DNA of 21,743 nt from a virus. Of the stretch, positions 6,452 to 13,386 are shown piece after piece. The DNA lies in IMG/VR virus record IMGVR_UViG_3300020407_000014, positions 1 to 21,743 of that record; one strand, 5' to 3'. Made by a program: the position numbers and the translations under genes. The notes below the pieces were generated by a model. It was not told where the DNA came from and did not search any database. It saw only the letters and a program-made list of their open reading frames with translations. Each line of letters begins with the position of its first letter. The stretch's first letter is position 1.

Positions 6452-8788
6452 TTAAAGTACACAACTTTCGCAATAGTCGTCGTAGTCTTTGTCTGACTCA
6501 AAAGATTCTCTATCTAATAAGTTTTCTTCTGGTCTATTTTCTTCATTTTTATCCATTAAATCTATTTCACCTTGCCCATCATTAGTATTAAAGTAATAAA
6601 GCTGTTTGCCTCCATACTTGTAAAACATTACAAGATGCTGTAGCAAAATACTCATTGGTATCTTTTCTTCTTCAAAAAATTCTGGGTTATAACTTGTATT
6701 AACACTAATGCCTTGATCAATATATTTTTGCAATACTGCCATAATTTTTAAATAACCTTCTGGGCTTTTCTGGTCCCACAGTAGGTCATATTTGTTCTTT
6801 AAGCGTGGATAACCTGGAACTACTTGTTTGAGTACTCCGTGTTTACTTTGCTTTACACTAACAAATGCACGTGGCGGTTCAATGCCGTTTGTGCTGTTAC
6901 TAATTTGTGCTGATGTTTCAGCAGGCATAAGTGCCATTAATGTACTGTTACGGATACCTGTTTTTTTAAGTTGATTACGTAAACTTTTCCACGGCATACG
7001 TTCTTTATGTGGTATAAGTTCATCTAATTCTTTTTTATAAGTCATATTAGGTGTAATTCCATCACCATATTTTGTTTCATATATACCATCAATGCTACCT
7101 TTTTCTGCTGCCAAATCTGCACTTGCTTTGATTAAATAATAACTCCATGCTTCTGCCCATTCGTCAACCTTCGCTAAACCTTTTGAATCAATATGTTGAT
7201 AATTTAAATCATTTTTTGCTAACCAAAATGCAAAATTAATAATTCCAATACCTAATGGACGTCTTCTCATTGTGCTACGTTCTGCTGATATTACTGGATA
7301 TCGTTGATAACTTAATAGTTCATCTAATCCACGAACTGATAATCTACATACACGCTCAAAATCTTTTGGTGTTTTAATATTACCCCAATTAATAGCACTC
7401 AATGTACATAGACTAATTTCACCGTTGTTATCATTAAAAAAGTCTAATGGTTTTGTGGGTAAAGTAATCTCACAACATAAGTTACTTTGTTTAATTGGTG
7501 CTACTTCTGGTTTGAATGAACCATGCTCATTTGCATGATCTACGTTTTGTAAATATATACGTCCTGTATTTTTGCGTTCTTCCATAAAACTACTGAATAA
7601 GTCAGCGGCAGAAACTACTGTTTGTCTTTCTACTGTTTTTTCTGCTTCTTCATATAATTCTTTAAATTTTTCCTGATTATCAAAAAAGGATTCATACAAG
7701 CCTGGAACATCACTGGGTGAAAATAATGTTATGTTTCCACCAGTAAGTAATCTTTCATACATAAGTTTATTAAACTGTACACCATAATCCATATGTCGTA
7801 CACGGTTGTCCTCTGTACCTTTATTGTTCTTTAGAACGAGTAAATCTTCTACTTCTAAATGCCATATTGGATAATATAATGTTGCCGCTCCACCTCTAAC
7901 TCCGCCCTGTGAGCAAGATTTTACTGAGCTTTGAAATAGTTTAAAAAATGGAATAACACCTGTGTGACTTGCATCACCATTTCTAATTGGTGAACCGATA
8001 GCACGAATACTGCCTGCGCCTATACCAATACCTGCTTTTTGAGAAACATATTTAACAATAGCACTACTTGTAGCATTAATACTATCAAGACTATCATTGG
8101 TTTCAATAAGTACACAACTACTAAACTGGCGTTGTGGCGTTCTAAGCCCAGCCATTACAGGAGTAGGTAAAGAAATATCAAAATTACTAATAGCATCATA
8201 ATAGTCTTTTACATACTTCATTCTTGTTTCTACTGGATACGCAGAAAACAATGTAGCCGCAATCATCATATAAGCTACTTGTGGAGTTTCGTAAACTTCT
8301 CCAGTTACACGATTTTGAACAAGATACTTGCCACGAAACTGTTCCATGCCAACATATGCAATGTTTTCATCTCTATCGTGTTTAATATAATTGTTTAATT
8401 GATCGATTTCGTCTGTGTTATAATCAGAGAAAAAACTTTTGTCGTAATAACCCTCGTCTACATTTTTACGAGCAATTTCAATAATGTGGGGTGGTTTAAA
8501 TGATTTGTAAACTACTTTTCTTAAATGATAATTAATTAATCTACCTGCTACCCATTGATAATTAGGTGTTTCTTCAGTAATAAGATCTGCGGCAGCTTTA
8601 ATTAATGTTTCTTGTATTTGATCTGTTTCTATGCCATTATAAAATTGTATATGACTCTTTAATTCTACTTGACTTGCACTTACTCCAGTAACACCTTCAC
8701 ACGCATAAAAAACTACATTATGCATTTTTTCTAAATCTAATTCTTCACGTGATCCATCACGTTTTACAATTGTTATGTCTTTGCTCAT
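6452..8788 (-). CDS. nrdA: Ribonucleotide reductase class Ia, large subunit
   Basis: NrdA reduces ribonucleoside diphosphates to deoxyribonucleotides for phage DNA synthesis. The 778 residues include an N-terminal ATP-cone (IVKRDGSREELDLEKMH), then the ten-stranded barrel. Active-site residues are in place: Cys225 (FSSCVL), Asn436, Cys438 and Glu440 (NLCCE), Cys461 (CTLSA), the radical-transfer Tyr pair (LYYFNT) and the C-terminal CESC pair that relays electrons. An ATP-cone suggests allosteric control by ATP/dATP is retained. The start at 8788 has GGA upstream. A strong sigma70-like promoter and a 90-base leader precede it, and nrdB follows after 16 bases. Overall it is very close to enterobacterial NrdA. 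Confidence 0.98.
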   Translation of the reverse strand: MSKDITIVKRDGSREELDLEKMHNVVFYACEGVTGVSASQVELKSHIQFYNGIETDQIQETLIKAAADLITEETPNYQWVAGRLINYHLRKVVYKSFKPPHIIEIARKNVDEGYYDKSFFSDYNTDEIDQLNNYIKHDRDENIAYVGMEQFRGKYLVQNRVTGEVYETPQVAYMMIAATLFSAYPVETRMKYVKDYYDAISNFDISLPTPVMAGLRTPQRQFSSCVLIETNDSLDSINATSSAIVKYVSQKAGIGIGAGSIRAIGSPIRNGDASHTGVIPFFKLFQSSVKSCSQGGVRGGAATLYYPIWHLEVEDLLVLKNNKGTEDNRVRHMDYGVQFNKLMYERLLTGGNITLFSPSDVPGLYESFFDNQEKFKELYEEAEKTVERQTVVSAADLFSSFMEERKNTGRIYLQNVDHANEHGSFKPEVAPIKQSNLCCEITLPTKPLDFFNDNNGEISLCTLSAINWGNIKTPKDFERVCRLSVRGLDELLSYQRYPVISAERSTMRRRPLGIGIINFAFWLAKNDLNYQHIDSKGLAKVDEWAEAWSYYLIKASADLAAEKGSIDGIYETKYGDGITPNMTYKKELDELIPHKERMPWKSLRNQLKKTGIRNSTLMALMPAETSAQISNSTNGIEPPRAFVSVKQSKHGVLKQVVPGYPRLKNKYDLLWDQKSPEGYLKIMAVLQKYIDQGISVNTSYNPEFFEEEKIPMSILLQHLVMFYKYGGKQLYYFNTNDGQGEIDLMDKNEENRPEENLLDRESFESDKDYDDYCESCVL

Positions 8789-8811
8789 TTATTATCCAAT
8801 TTCTTTTGTTT

Positions 8812-8826
8812 ATAGTTAAAAACTAT
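8812..8826 (-). other. Small hairpin in the nrdA leader
   Basis: The transcript would contain ATAGTT-TTT-AACTAT, a perfect 6-base-pair stem with a 3-base loop, ending 23 bases before the nrdA start. Just upstream, at 8828-8848, is a six-codon frame encoding MYAVPW and then stop. Together they could form a leader control element, but the stem is AT-rich and weak and the mini-frame lacks a convincing ribosome site. No known riboswitch or NrdR box was recognised. Confidence 0.35.
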
Positions 8827-8877
8827 TTTACCAAGGTACTGCGTACATTGAATTTGTGCTTACTTCTTTGAATTGAT

Positions 8878-8895
8878 ACTATAATTAATTATAGT
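8878..8895. promoter_or_regulatory. Perfect 18-bp palindrome over the nrd promoter
   Basis: The sequence ACTATAATTAATTATAGT equals its own reverse complement over 18 bases. It covers the whole -10 box of the nrdA promoter and reaches the predicted start near 8881, that is about -14 to +4. A dimeric repressor bound here would block RNA polymerase, so it is a candidate operator. AT-rich DNA makes palindromes commoner, but 18 exact bases exactly over a -10 is notable. Confidence 0.55.
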
Positions 8896-8916
8896 TTATA
8901 ATGTGAATATCGTCAA
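8888..8916 (-). promoter_or_regulatory. Strong sigma70-like promoter of the nrd operon
   Basis: The minus strand carries TTGACG (8911-8916), a 17-base spacer and a perfect TATAAT (8888-8893), giving a start near 8881. Upstream AT-rich sequence (8919-8933, dyad AAAACTA-T-TAGTTTT) could act as an UP element or a weak terminator for the gene ending at 8970. The -35 context TTGGTTGAC is shared with the promoter at 1155-1183. It would drive nrdA, nrdB and glutaredoxin with host polymerase early in infection. Confidence 0.85.
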
Positions 8917-8969
8917 CCAAAACTATTAGTTTTATTTCATTGTTTTCCACATTTTGTACAAGTCATTAA

Positions 8970-9764
8970 TTATTTAAATGACTTTTGAATATATGTAAAT
9001 GTATGTGCATTTGTTATATCTGTTGAATCAAATGTAAGATACCACTTAGTGTTATTCACAGAGTCTGCTTCTAACCCAAATATAACTGGTACTGTTCCTG
9101 TTGATATGTCATATTCATCTTTTATAGATGCATTAGTAGGAGTACCTGTTTCGTCTATAAGAATCTTTATAGTTCCATGCCTAAATCCAGTAGTAACTTT
9201 AAGTGTGTAGTCAATTGTTACACTATTTTTGTTTGCTATTAAGAAAGCTACTTCCTTACCAGTATTAACATCGTCATTTAATACTTCAGCTGTGCCTGCC
9301 GCTTGTGATTTAGTAAAAGTAATCTGTTGTCTTGGATTCGGGAATGCTTCAGCATGATAGCCAAATTCTCTATTATAATTAAAATAAACTCTATCAACAT
9401 TAGTTACTATTGAAGGTACTCTAGCTAAGCCACTATCGAACTGTGCCATACCATCAATAAAAGTAATATTAGAACCGTCTATTATTGTATCAGTTGCACT
9501 ATCATGTGGATCAATTGTAACCCAATATGTAATTTCATTTAATAACTCAATAAAATCTTCAGTAATTGGAGTATTTCCAGCGGTGAATTCTACTTTCCAT
9601 AATGATGCTGTACTGTTTGTTACATCAATAGAACCTTGTGCAGGTTCCATTCCCATAAAAACTTTCTGTTCATCTGATGCTAGTCCTAGTTCACCTGGAA
9701 GTAATCTTGGCAAATCTGCTAGATTGCCTTTTCGTGCTGTCATTCGTGCTGTAATTGTTGCCAT
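8970..9764 (-). CDS. Putative virion structural protein
   Basis: The 264-residue protein begins MATITARMTARKGNLADLPR. The segment LLPGELGLASDEQKVFMG (about 21-38) is the short motif seen at the start of many phage tail and receptor-binding proteins. The rest is Thr/Asn-rich beta sequence with few charged blocks, as expected for a beta-sandwich tail or decoration protein. A good Shine-Dalgarno (AAGGAAG) and a NATAAATA late box lie just upstream, supporting late, structural expression. The specific role is unknown. A nine-codon frame (MTCTKCGKQ) begins three bases after its stop and is noted separately. Confidence 0.7.
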   Translation of the reverse strand: MATITARMTARKGNLADLPRLLPGELGLASDEQKVFMGMEPAQGSIDVTNSTASLWKVEFTAGNTPITEDFIELLNEITYWVTIDPHDSATDTIIDGSNITFIDGMAQFDSGLARVPSIVTNVDRVYFNYNREFGYHAEAFPNPRQQITFTKSQAAGTAEVLNDDVNTGKEVAFLIANKNSVTIDYTLKVTTGFRHGTIKILIDETGTPTNASIKDEYDISTGTVPVIFGLEADSVNNTKWYLTFDSTDITNAHTFTYIQKSFK

Positions 9765-9787
9765 ATTTCTTCTTCCTTATAATAAAG

Positions 9788-9795
9788 TATTTATG
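9788..9795 (-). promoter_or_regulatory. T4-type late promoter box (CATAAATA)
   Basis: CATAAATAC on the minus strand overlaps the stop of the nuclease gene and lies 23 bases before the ATG of the virion-like protein at 9764, followed by AAGGAAG. Spacing and position match T4 late promoters, where a TATAAATA box stands alone without a -35. It would uncouple late expression of the virion gene from the early nuclease. Confidence 0.6.
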
Positions 9796-10480
9796 ATAAA
9801 TTATAAAATTTCTCTAATCTCTCTGCCCATTTTAATTCATATTCTGGAAATTCATCTGGTCCACATTCAAACAGTTGCCATTGACAATCACCACTGCACA
9901 TAAAGATAGCAATACGGCTAATATCAGTGCCATACATCTCATTATGTGCAATTGCATAAGCGGCGCCTTGTAGGAAATAATCGTCAATCCATTCACGCTT
10001 CTTAGGCTTATTAGTTTGTTTAAAGTCCATAATAGTAGGCTTTCCCTTATACACACCAACTAAGTCTGTTGTACCTGCATATAATTCTTTTGCTACTAAA
10101 TTTACTTCTGTACCCCATAATTCATCAATATCATTTTCAATGTTTTCAACAACAACTTGCGCCATTGCTTTAGCCTGCCTATGTACTATATTGTTACCAG
10201 GATTATAAGTTTCGTATTCTCCAAGAGCCCAATGTTCAAGTATATTGTGCATTACTGTTCCACGATTTGCGGCAGTAGTTGTAATGCGTTGTGCTTCTTC
10301 TTTACCTACACGTTTTCGCCAAGCGGCAAGTCCAGCACGTTTTTCTGCTGGTTGTGTATCACTTAATATTGTTGTGACACTTGGAACAGGGTCGCCCCAA
10401 GGGTTTTGATATAGACGTTTACCATCTACACTTGTTCTTTTAAATTTTTTGTAATGGTAAGGACTATTAATTTCTGGCAT
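9791..10480 (-). CDS. PD-(D/E)XK nuclease, Cas4/RecB-like exonuclease
   Basis: The 229-residue protein carries the motif series of the RecB/Cas4 nuclease branch: RGTVMH with His78, GTTD with Asp139, IMDFKQ with Asp152 and Lys154, and FLQGAAYAI with Gln171 and Tyr175. These bind the metal and form the active site that cuts DNA. There is no helicase part and no iron-sulfur cysteine cluster, so it is a stand-alone nuclease as found in many marine T4-like phages. Likely roles are degrading host DNA or processing phage recombination ends. The start at 10480 has no Shine-Dalgarno, and the promoter at 10487-10515 places the transcript start on the A of this ATG. Confidence 0.88.
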   Translation of the reverse strand: MPEINSPYHYKKFKRTSVDGKRLYQNPWGDPVPSVTTILSDTQPAEKRAGLAAWRKRVGKEEAQRITTTAANRGTVMHNILEHWALGEYETYNPGNNIVHRQAKAMAQVVVENIENDIDELWGTEVNLVAKELYAGTTDLVGVYKGKPTIMDFKQTNKPKKREWIDDYFLQGAAYAIAHNEMYGTDISRIAIFMCSGDCQWQLFECGPDEFPEYELKWAERLEKFYNLS

Positions 10481-10486
10481 AGAGTA

Positions 10487-10515
10487 AGTATACTATTATT
10501 CTGACAATATGTCAA
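10487..10515 (-). promoter_or_regulatory. Sigma70-like promoter, apparently leaderless
   Basis: TTGACA (10510-10515), a 17-base spacer and TATACT (10487-10492) form a near-perfect promoter. Six bases separate the -10 from the ATG at 10480, so the expected +1 is the A of the start codon. The -35 is embedded in the last codons and stop of the upstream hydrolase gene. With no Shine-Dalgarno before the ATG, a leaderless mRNA is predicted. Confidence 0.7.
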
Positions 10516-11239
10516 CGACTCTGGGCAAAATATAATTGTCAAATACCCATTGATTAGCAAACGGACTCCAGTGACTATCTGTTTCAGAAACAGAAAGTCC
10601 TGCATCAAATATTTTTTTGCTTGGTTCCCATGCAACCTTTGCAGGATTAATTCCAAAAGCCCTTTGAAGTTGTCTACATGCACTTTCGTCAGCTGACCTG
10701 TTAACTGAGTCGACTTCTAGTAATAAACTAAGTTTTAATATATGCTTAAAATTATAAAGTGAAGCCATATTTTCATACCATTTATCATTATGATCACGCT
10801 GAGCACCAGACAATGCTTTATTGCTCAATGATTCAGTTATTGAATTCTTTACAACTTGCGGTATTAGATTGGTATCATTGCCTGTGAAAAAAACGTTTGT
10901 ACCACTAGCAGTGCTATGTGGACTAAACCAAGCAAGATCTTCTAATATTAATTCAAAATACCTATTATTGACTTCTTTTAATTTGAAATTAAATTCATTA
11001 TCAGAAATTAATTGTAATGCTCTATGATTAAATGTTGCATTAATAATAATAACATCTATATTTCTTATTTTTGCATCAAGTAAACATAATTGATAATAAT
11101 CATATCCTCGACCGCCAGAGGCATAATTATAATATTGATGTTGTGGGAAGTGTTCTGACAACAAATAGGTCCAACTATTTTTCTGTTGTCCTTCTTGATT
11201 GTATGCTAAATAACTATCACCAATGAATGCTACACGCAT
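10496..11239 (-). CDS. SGNH/GDSL-type hydrolase-like protein
   Basis: The 247-residue protein has the blocks of the SGNH fold. GDSY at 7-10 supplies the nucleophile Ser9, ASGGRG (40-45) the block II Gly, INATFNH (66-72) a block III Asn, and DSHWSPFANQ (221-230) the Asp-x-His of the triad; the DxHW form resembles the AlgX/DHHW branch that handles acetylated sugars. There is no signal peptide, so it would act in the cytoplasm or in the virion. Possible roles are removing or adding acyl groups on surface glycans or phage components. It lies between speD and the nuclease. AGGA precedes the start by about 10 bases. The fold is a motif-based inference. Confidence 0.68.
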   Translation of the reverse strand: MRVAFIGDSYLAYNQEGQQKNSWTYLLSEHFPQHQYYNYASGGRGYDYYQLCLLDAKIRNIDVIIINATFNHRALQLISDNEFNFKLKEVNNRYFELILEDLAWFSPHSTASGTNVFFTGNDTNLIPQVVKNSITESLSNKALSGAQRDHNDKWYENMASLYNFKHILKLSLLLEVDSVNRSADESACRQLQRAFGINPAKVAWEPSKKIFDAGLSVSETDSHWSPFANQWVFDNYILPRVVDILSE

Positions 11240-11251
11240 AATTTTATAGTC

Positions 11252-11647
11252 CTATCGTAATTTATTTTTTGATTCTATTGTAGTTAGACTTTTTTCTCTA
11301 TCTAAGAATTTGTATTCTAGTTTTACTGGTTCAAATGCTTCATCAATCATATCGAATATAGTTTGTGGGTTAAATTCAGCACATGAATAAACATCCATTT
11401 GCAATAATCCAGGATCAACTTCGTCCCAAATATGTACTGCAATGTGTGATGTTTCTATAATTACTACGCCAGTTAGTCCTTTATTTCCTGGTACATCAAC
11501 ATATGCTGTAATAGGGCCTTGACATATGTCCATTTTTATTTCTTGTACTACTTTTACTAGCCATGAATGCAACCACTTAGGATCAGTTGGTGTTTTGTTG
11601 GTTTCTGCTCTTATAATAAGATGCTTGTGTTTTATTATGTCAGCCAT
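11252..11647 (-). CDS. speD: S-adenosylmethionine decarboxylase-like proenzyme
   Basis: SpeD makes decarboxylated S-adenosylmethionine, the aminopropyl donor for spermidine. The 131 residues match the short bacterial/archaeal class: GVVIIETSHIAVHIW covers the self-cleavage site with pyruvoyl-forming Ser67 and His72, and MDVYSCAEFNP carries Cys89, equivalent to the catalytic Cys of the Thermotoga enzyme. The residue before Ser is Thr66, where bacterial proenzymes usually have Glu, so processing may differ. Marine T4-like phages are known to carry speD, perhaps to supply polyamines for DNA packaging. It sits one base after the upstream stop. Identity is likely; activity is unproven. Confidence 0.85.
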   Translation of the reverse strand: MADIIKHKHLIIRAETNKTPTDPKWLHSWLVKVVQEIKMDICQGPITAYVDVPGNKGLTGVVIIETSHIAVHIWDEVDPGLLQMDVYSCAEFNPQTIFDMIDEAFEPVKLEYKFLDREKSLTTIESKNKLR

Positions 11648-11648
11648 T

Positions 11649-12266
11649 TTACCAATAGATATACCATTTAAACGTTCTATTAGTAGACGAATTTGTTAAT
11701 CTTTCTATTTTATAACCTAAGTTATTGAATTCTCTAATTACTTCTTCCATTTGATTTTGAAGAGCACGATCTGCTGTAGTACCTTGCCAAACTTCAAAAT
11801 AACTTACACTAGTTGGGTTTGTTAAACTGTATACACCTGCTGTAAAACCTAAAGAAGCATTTGCTGTTCCAGCTCCTATTTCATATGTCCATGTTTGGCC
11901 TGCGGCATCTTCTACAGTTAAAACTAAGTAGCCACCAGCTTTTGATGCTGTTAATCCTGTAACACCTGCATCATTAATATCTGCAATAACTGCATTAAGT
12001 GATGTTCCTGTTGTTCCTAAAGTTACTGTTTGACTATCAATAATAAGAGTTTCACCTACAGAAATTGTGGGGTTGATTACTGTACCAGTGTTTGCTACAC
12101 TTGGAGTAGAGATTGTCATTGTAGTACCGTCATCTACGTATGCTTCAAACTTTCCTAATCCGCTTTCAGTGATGACTTTTTCCATGATAGCTTGTGTTTC
12201 TTTATACACAATCATGTCTTGTGATGCTTTTGCTCTTGCCTGTGATGCGTTTAATCCTACACTCAT
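11649..12266 (-). CDS. Putative virion protein with bacterial-adhesin-like middle
   Basis: This 205-residue protein begins MSVGLNASQARAKASQDMI. A helical N-terminus (to about 45) is followed by a Gly/Thr/Val-rich beta domain (about 45-150, including ASKAGGYLVLTVEDAAG). It ends in a helical, charged tail (RALQNQMEEVIREFNNLGY) and an aromatic C-terminus (WYIYW). The middle resembles repeat domains seen in flagellin/hook and phage surface proteins. I do not recognise a named family. It overlaps the upstream gene by four bases (ATGA) and is followed after one base by speD. A structural role is inferred from composition and neighbours. Confidence 0.65.
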   Translation of the reverse strand: MSVGLNASQARAKASQDMIVYKETQAIMEKVITESGLGKFEAYVDDGTTMTISTPSVANTGTVINPTISVGETLIIDSQTVTLGTTGTSLNAVIADINDAGVTGLTASKAGGYLVLTVEDAAGQTWTYEIGAGTANASLGFTAGVYSLTNPTSVSYFEVWQGTTADRALQNQMEEVIREFNNLGYKIERLTNSSTNRTFKWYIYW

Positions 12267-12589
12267 TTGCTTAACTCTTTATCAACTTGCTTCTTAGCCA
12301 TTGCTTTAACCTTTTTCTTATTTTTTTCTGGATCTACTTTATTTAGATTTGAAGCTTGTAAACTTGCTGTATTAAAATAAACTGTACCATCTTTAATATT
12401 ATTAACAATTGGTAGATTAGTTATCTCATCAAATAGAGACTCGTCATCAACATCTACACCCATTGACGTTAGTTCTTTGACTAATGCATCAAGTGGTATC
12501 TGGTTAACTCCTTCACTACTTAATATCGATAATAGATCAATAACCTTTGAATCTACTACTGAAATTTCAAAAAGATCAGCGTATCTCAT
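12263..12589 (-). CDS. Hypothetical protein (108 aa)
   Basis: The protein begins MRYADLFEISVVDSKVIDL and has two parts. A compact, mostly helical acidic region (to about 80, with DALVKELTSMGVDVDDES) is followed by a Lys-rich tail (KNKKKVKAMAKKQVDKELSK). No known motif is present. The first part could be a small winged-helix-like domain, which is only a guess. It starts five bases after the upstream stop and overlaps the following gene by four bases, so it belongs to a coupled late gene block. Confidence 0.65.
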   Translation of the reverse strand: MRYADLFEISVVDSKVIDLLSILSSEGVNQIPLDALVKELTSMGVDVDDESLFDEITNLPIVNNIKDGTVYFNTASLQASNLNKVDPEKNKKKVKAMAKKQVDKELSK

Positions 12590-12593
12590 TGCT

Positions 12594-13343
12594 TTACTTC
12601 TTTAATACCGCGAATGCTTGTTTTAAGACTTCTTTATTAATTTTACCATCAGCCTGTGCTTCTTTAACTAAACGTAATGCATTAAGATATTTGTCTTCTT
12701 TCATCTCTCTGCCGTCTATGTCTGTTTCTGCACTTGCAGCGTCTGCGCCTTCAAAATCATCAACAGGAGTTTCTATGTCATCTAATGGAGCGTCCATTGG
12801 AGCGTCCATAGGTTCTTCCATACCCATATCTGTTGCTGGTGCTTGGCCTTGAGCTACTAAAACTGCATCGCTTACTTGTGCGTTTGCTGATTTAACTGCT
12901 TCTAGAGCTGAACCGATTGCCGCTTCTGCTGATGCATTAAATGTATCTGCTTCTGCTGTACCAACTTCTTCTTTCATTGCGTTAGTAATGCTCATTAGTT
13001 CTTCTACTTGCATACTGGCTAAATTTTCAGCCATTTTTTGTAGATCGTCTGCCATGTTTTTCGCTGCTAAAAGGACTTCTGCTGAATCTAATTCGTCTTC
13101 CATTATTGGATTTTGTGCCATAACTGTTTCAATACCTTCTAGAACTAGCAATAACTTCTGATATTGCTTATCGTTTACTGCAACACCACTTTCACGTAGT
13201 GCTTTAATCTTTTGTTCAGTAACAGTTTTTACTTTAGTTAATTTTGCATTACCTGCATTAAAGTTAAAACTCGTACCAAATACTTCTTTAAGAACAGAAT
13301 CTAATTTGTTTAGACTGTTTACTTGTAAATGTTTTAATTCCAT
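12594..13343 (-). CDS. Acidic Ala-rich protein, possible head-core or scaffold
   Basis: The 249 residues begin MELKHLQVNSLNKLDSVLK. A basic helical N-terminal region (about 1-60) precedes a long Ala/Glu/Met-rich helical region (about 80-165). A strongly acidic linker (about 170-210) includes a duplicated MDAP (a tandem 12-base repeat), and the protein ends in a basic helix (DGKINKEVLKQAFAVLKK). This composition resembles prohead core proteins such as T4 gp22, but I see no direct match. A GGGG Shine-Dalgarno precedes ATG at 13343, and a CATAAATA late box lies 34 bases upstream, so late expression is likely. Confidence 0.65.
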   Translation of the reverse strand: MELKHLQVNSLNKLDSVLKEVFGTSFNFNAGNAKLTKVKTVTEQKIKALRESGVAVNDKQYQKLLLVLEGIETVMAQNPIMEDELDSAEVLLAAKNMADDLQKMAENLASMQVEELMSITNAMKEEVGTAEADTFNASAEAAIGSALEAVKSANAQVSDAVLVAQGQAPATDMGMEEPMDAPMDAPLDDIETPVDDFEGADAASAETDIDGREMKEDKYLNALRLVKEAQADGKINKEVLKQAFAVLKK

Positions 13344-13377
13344 ATCATTACCCCACTAGAGTTTTTATTATATATTG

Positions 13378-13385
13378 TATTTATG
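13378..13385 (-). promoter_or_regulatory. T4-type late promoter box (CATAAATA)
   Basis: CATAAATAC starts within a few bases after the TAG stop at 13387, in a 43-base gap between genes, and 34 bases before the ATG at 13343. The rest of the gap is AT-rich up to the GGGG Shine-Dalgarno. The match to NATAAATA and the intergenic position support a late promoter for the acidic head-core-like protein. Confidence 0.6.
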
Positions 13386-13386
13386 C

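Noticed and set aside
10426-10683. Minus-strand 85-codon frame across the hydrolase/nuclease junction
   Set aside because: It overlaps two recognised genes in a different frame and shows no domain.
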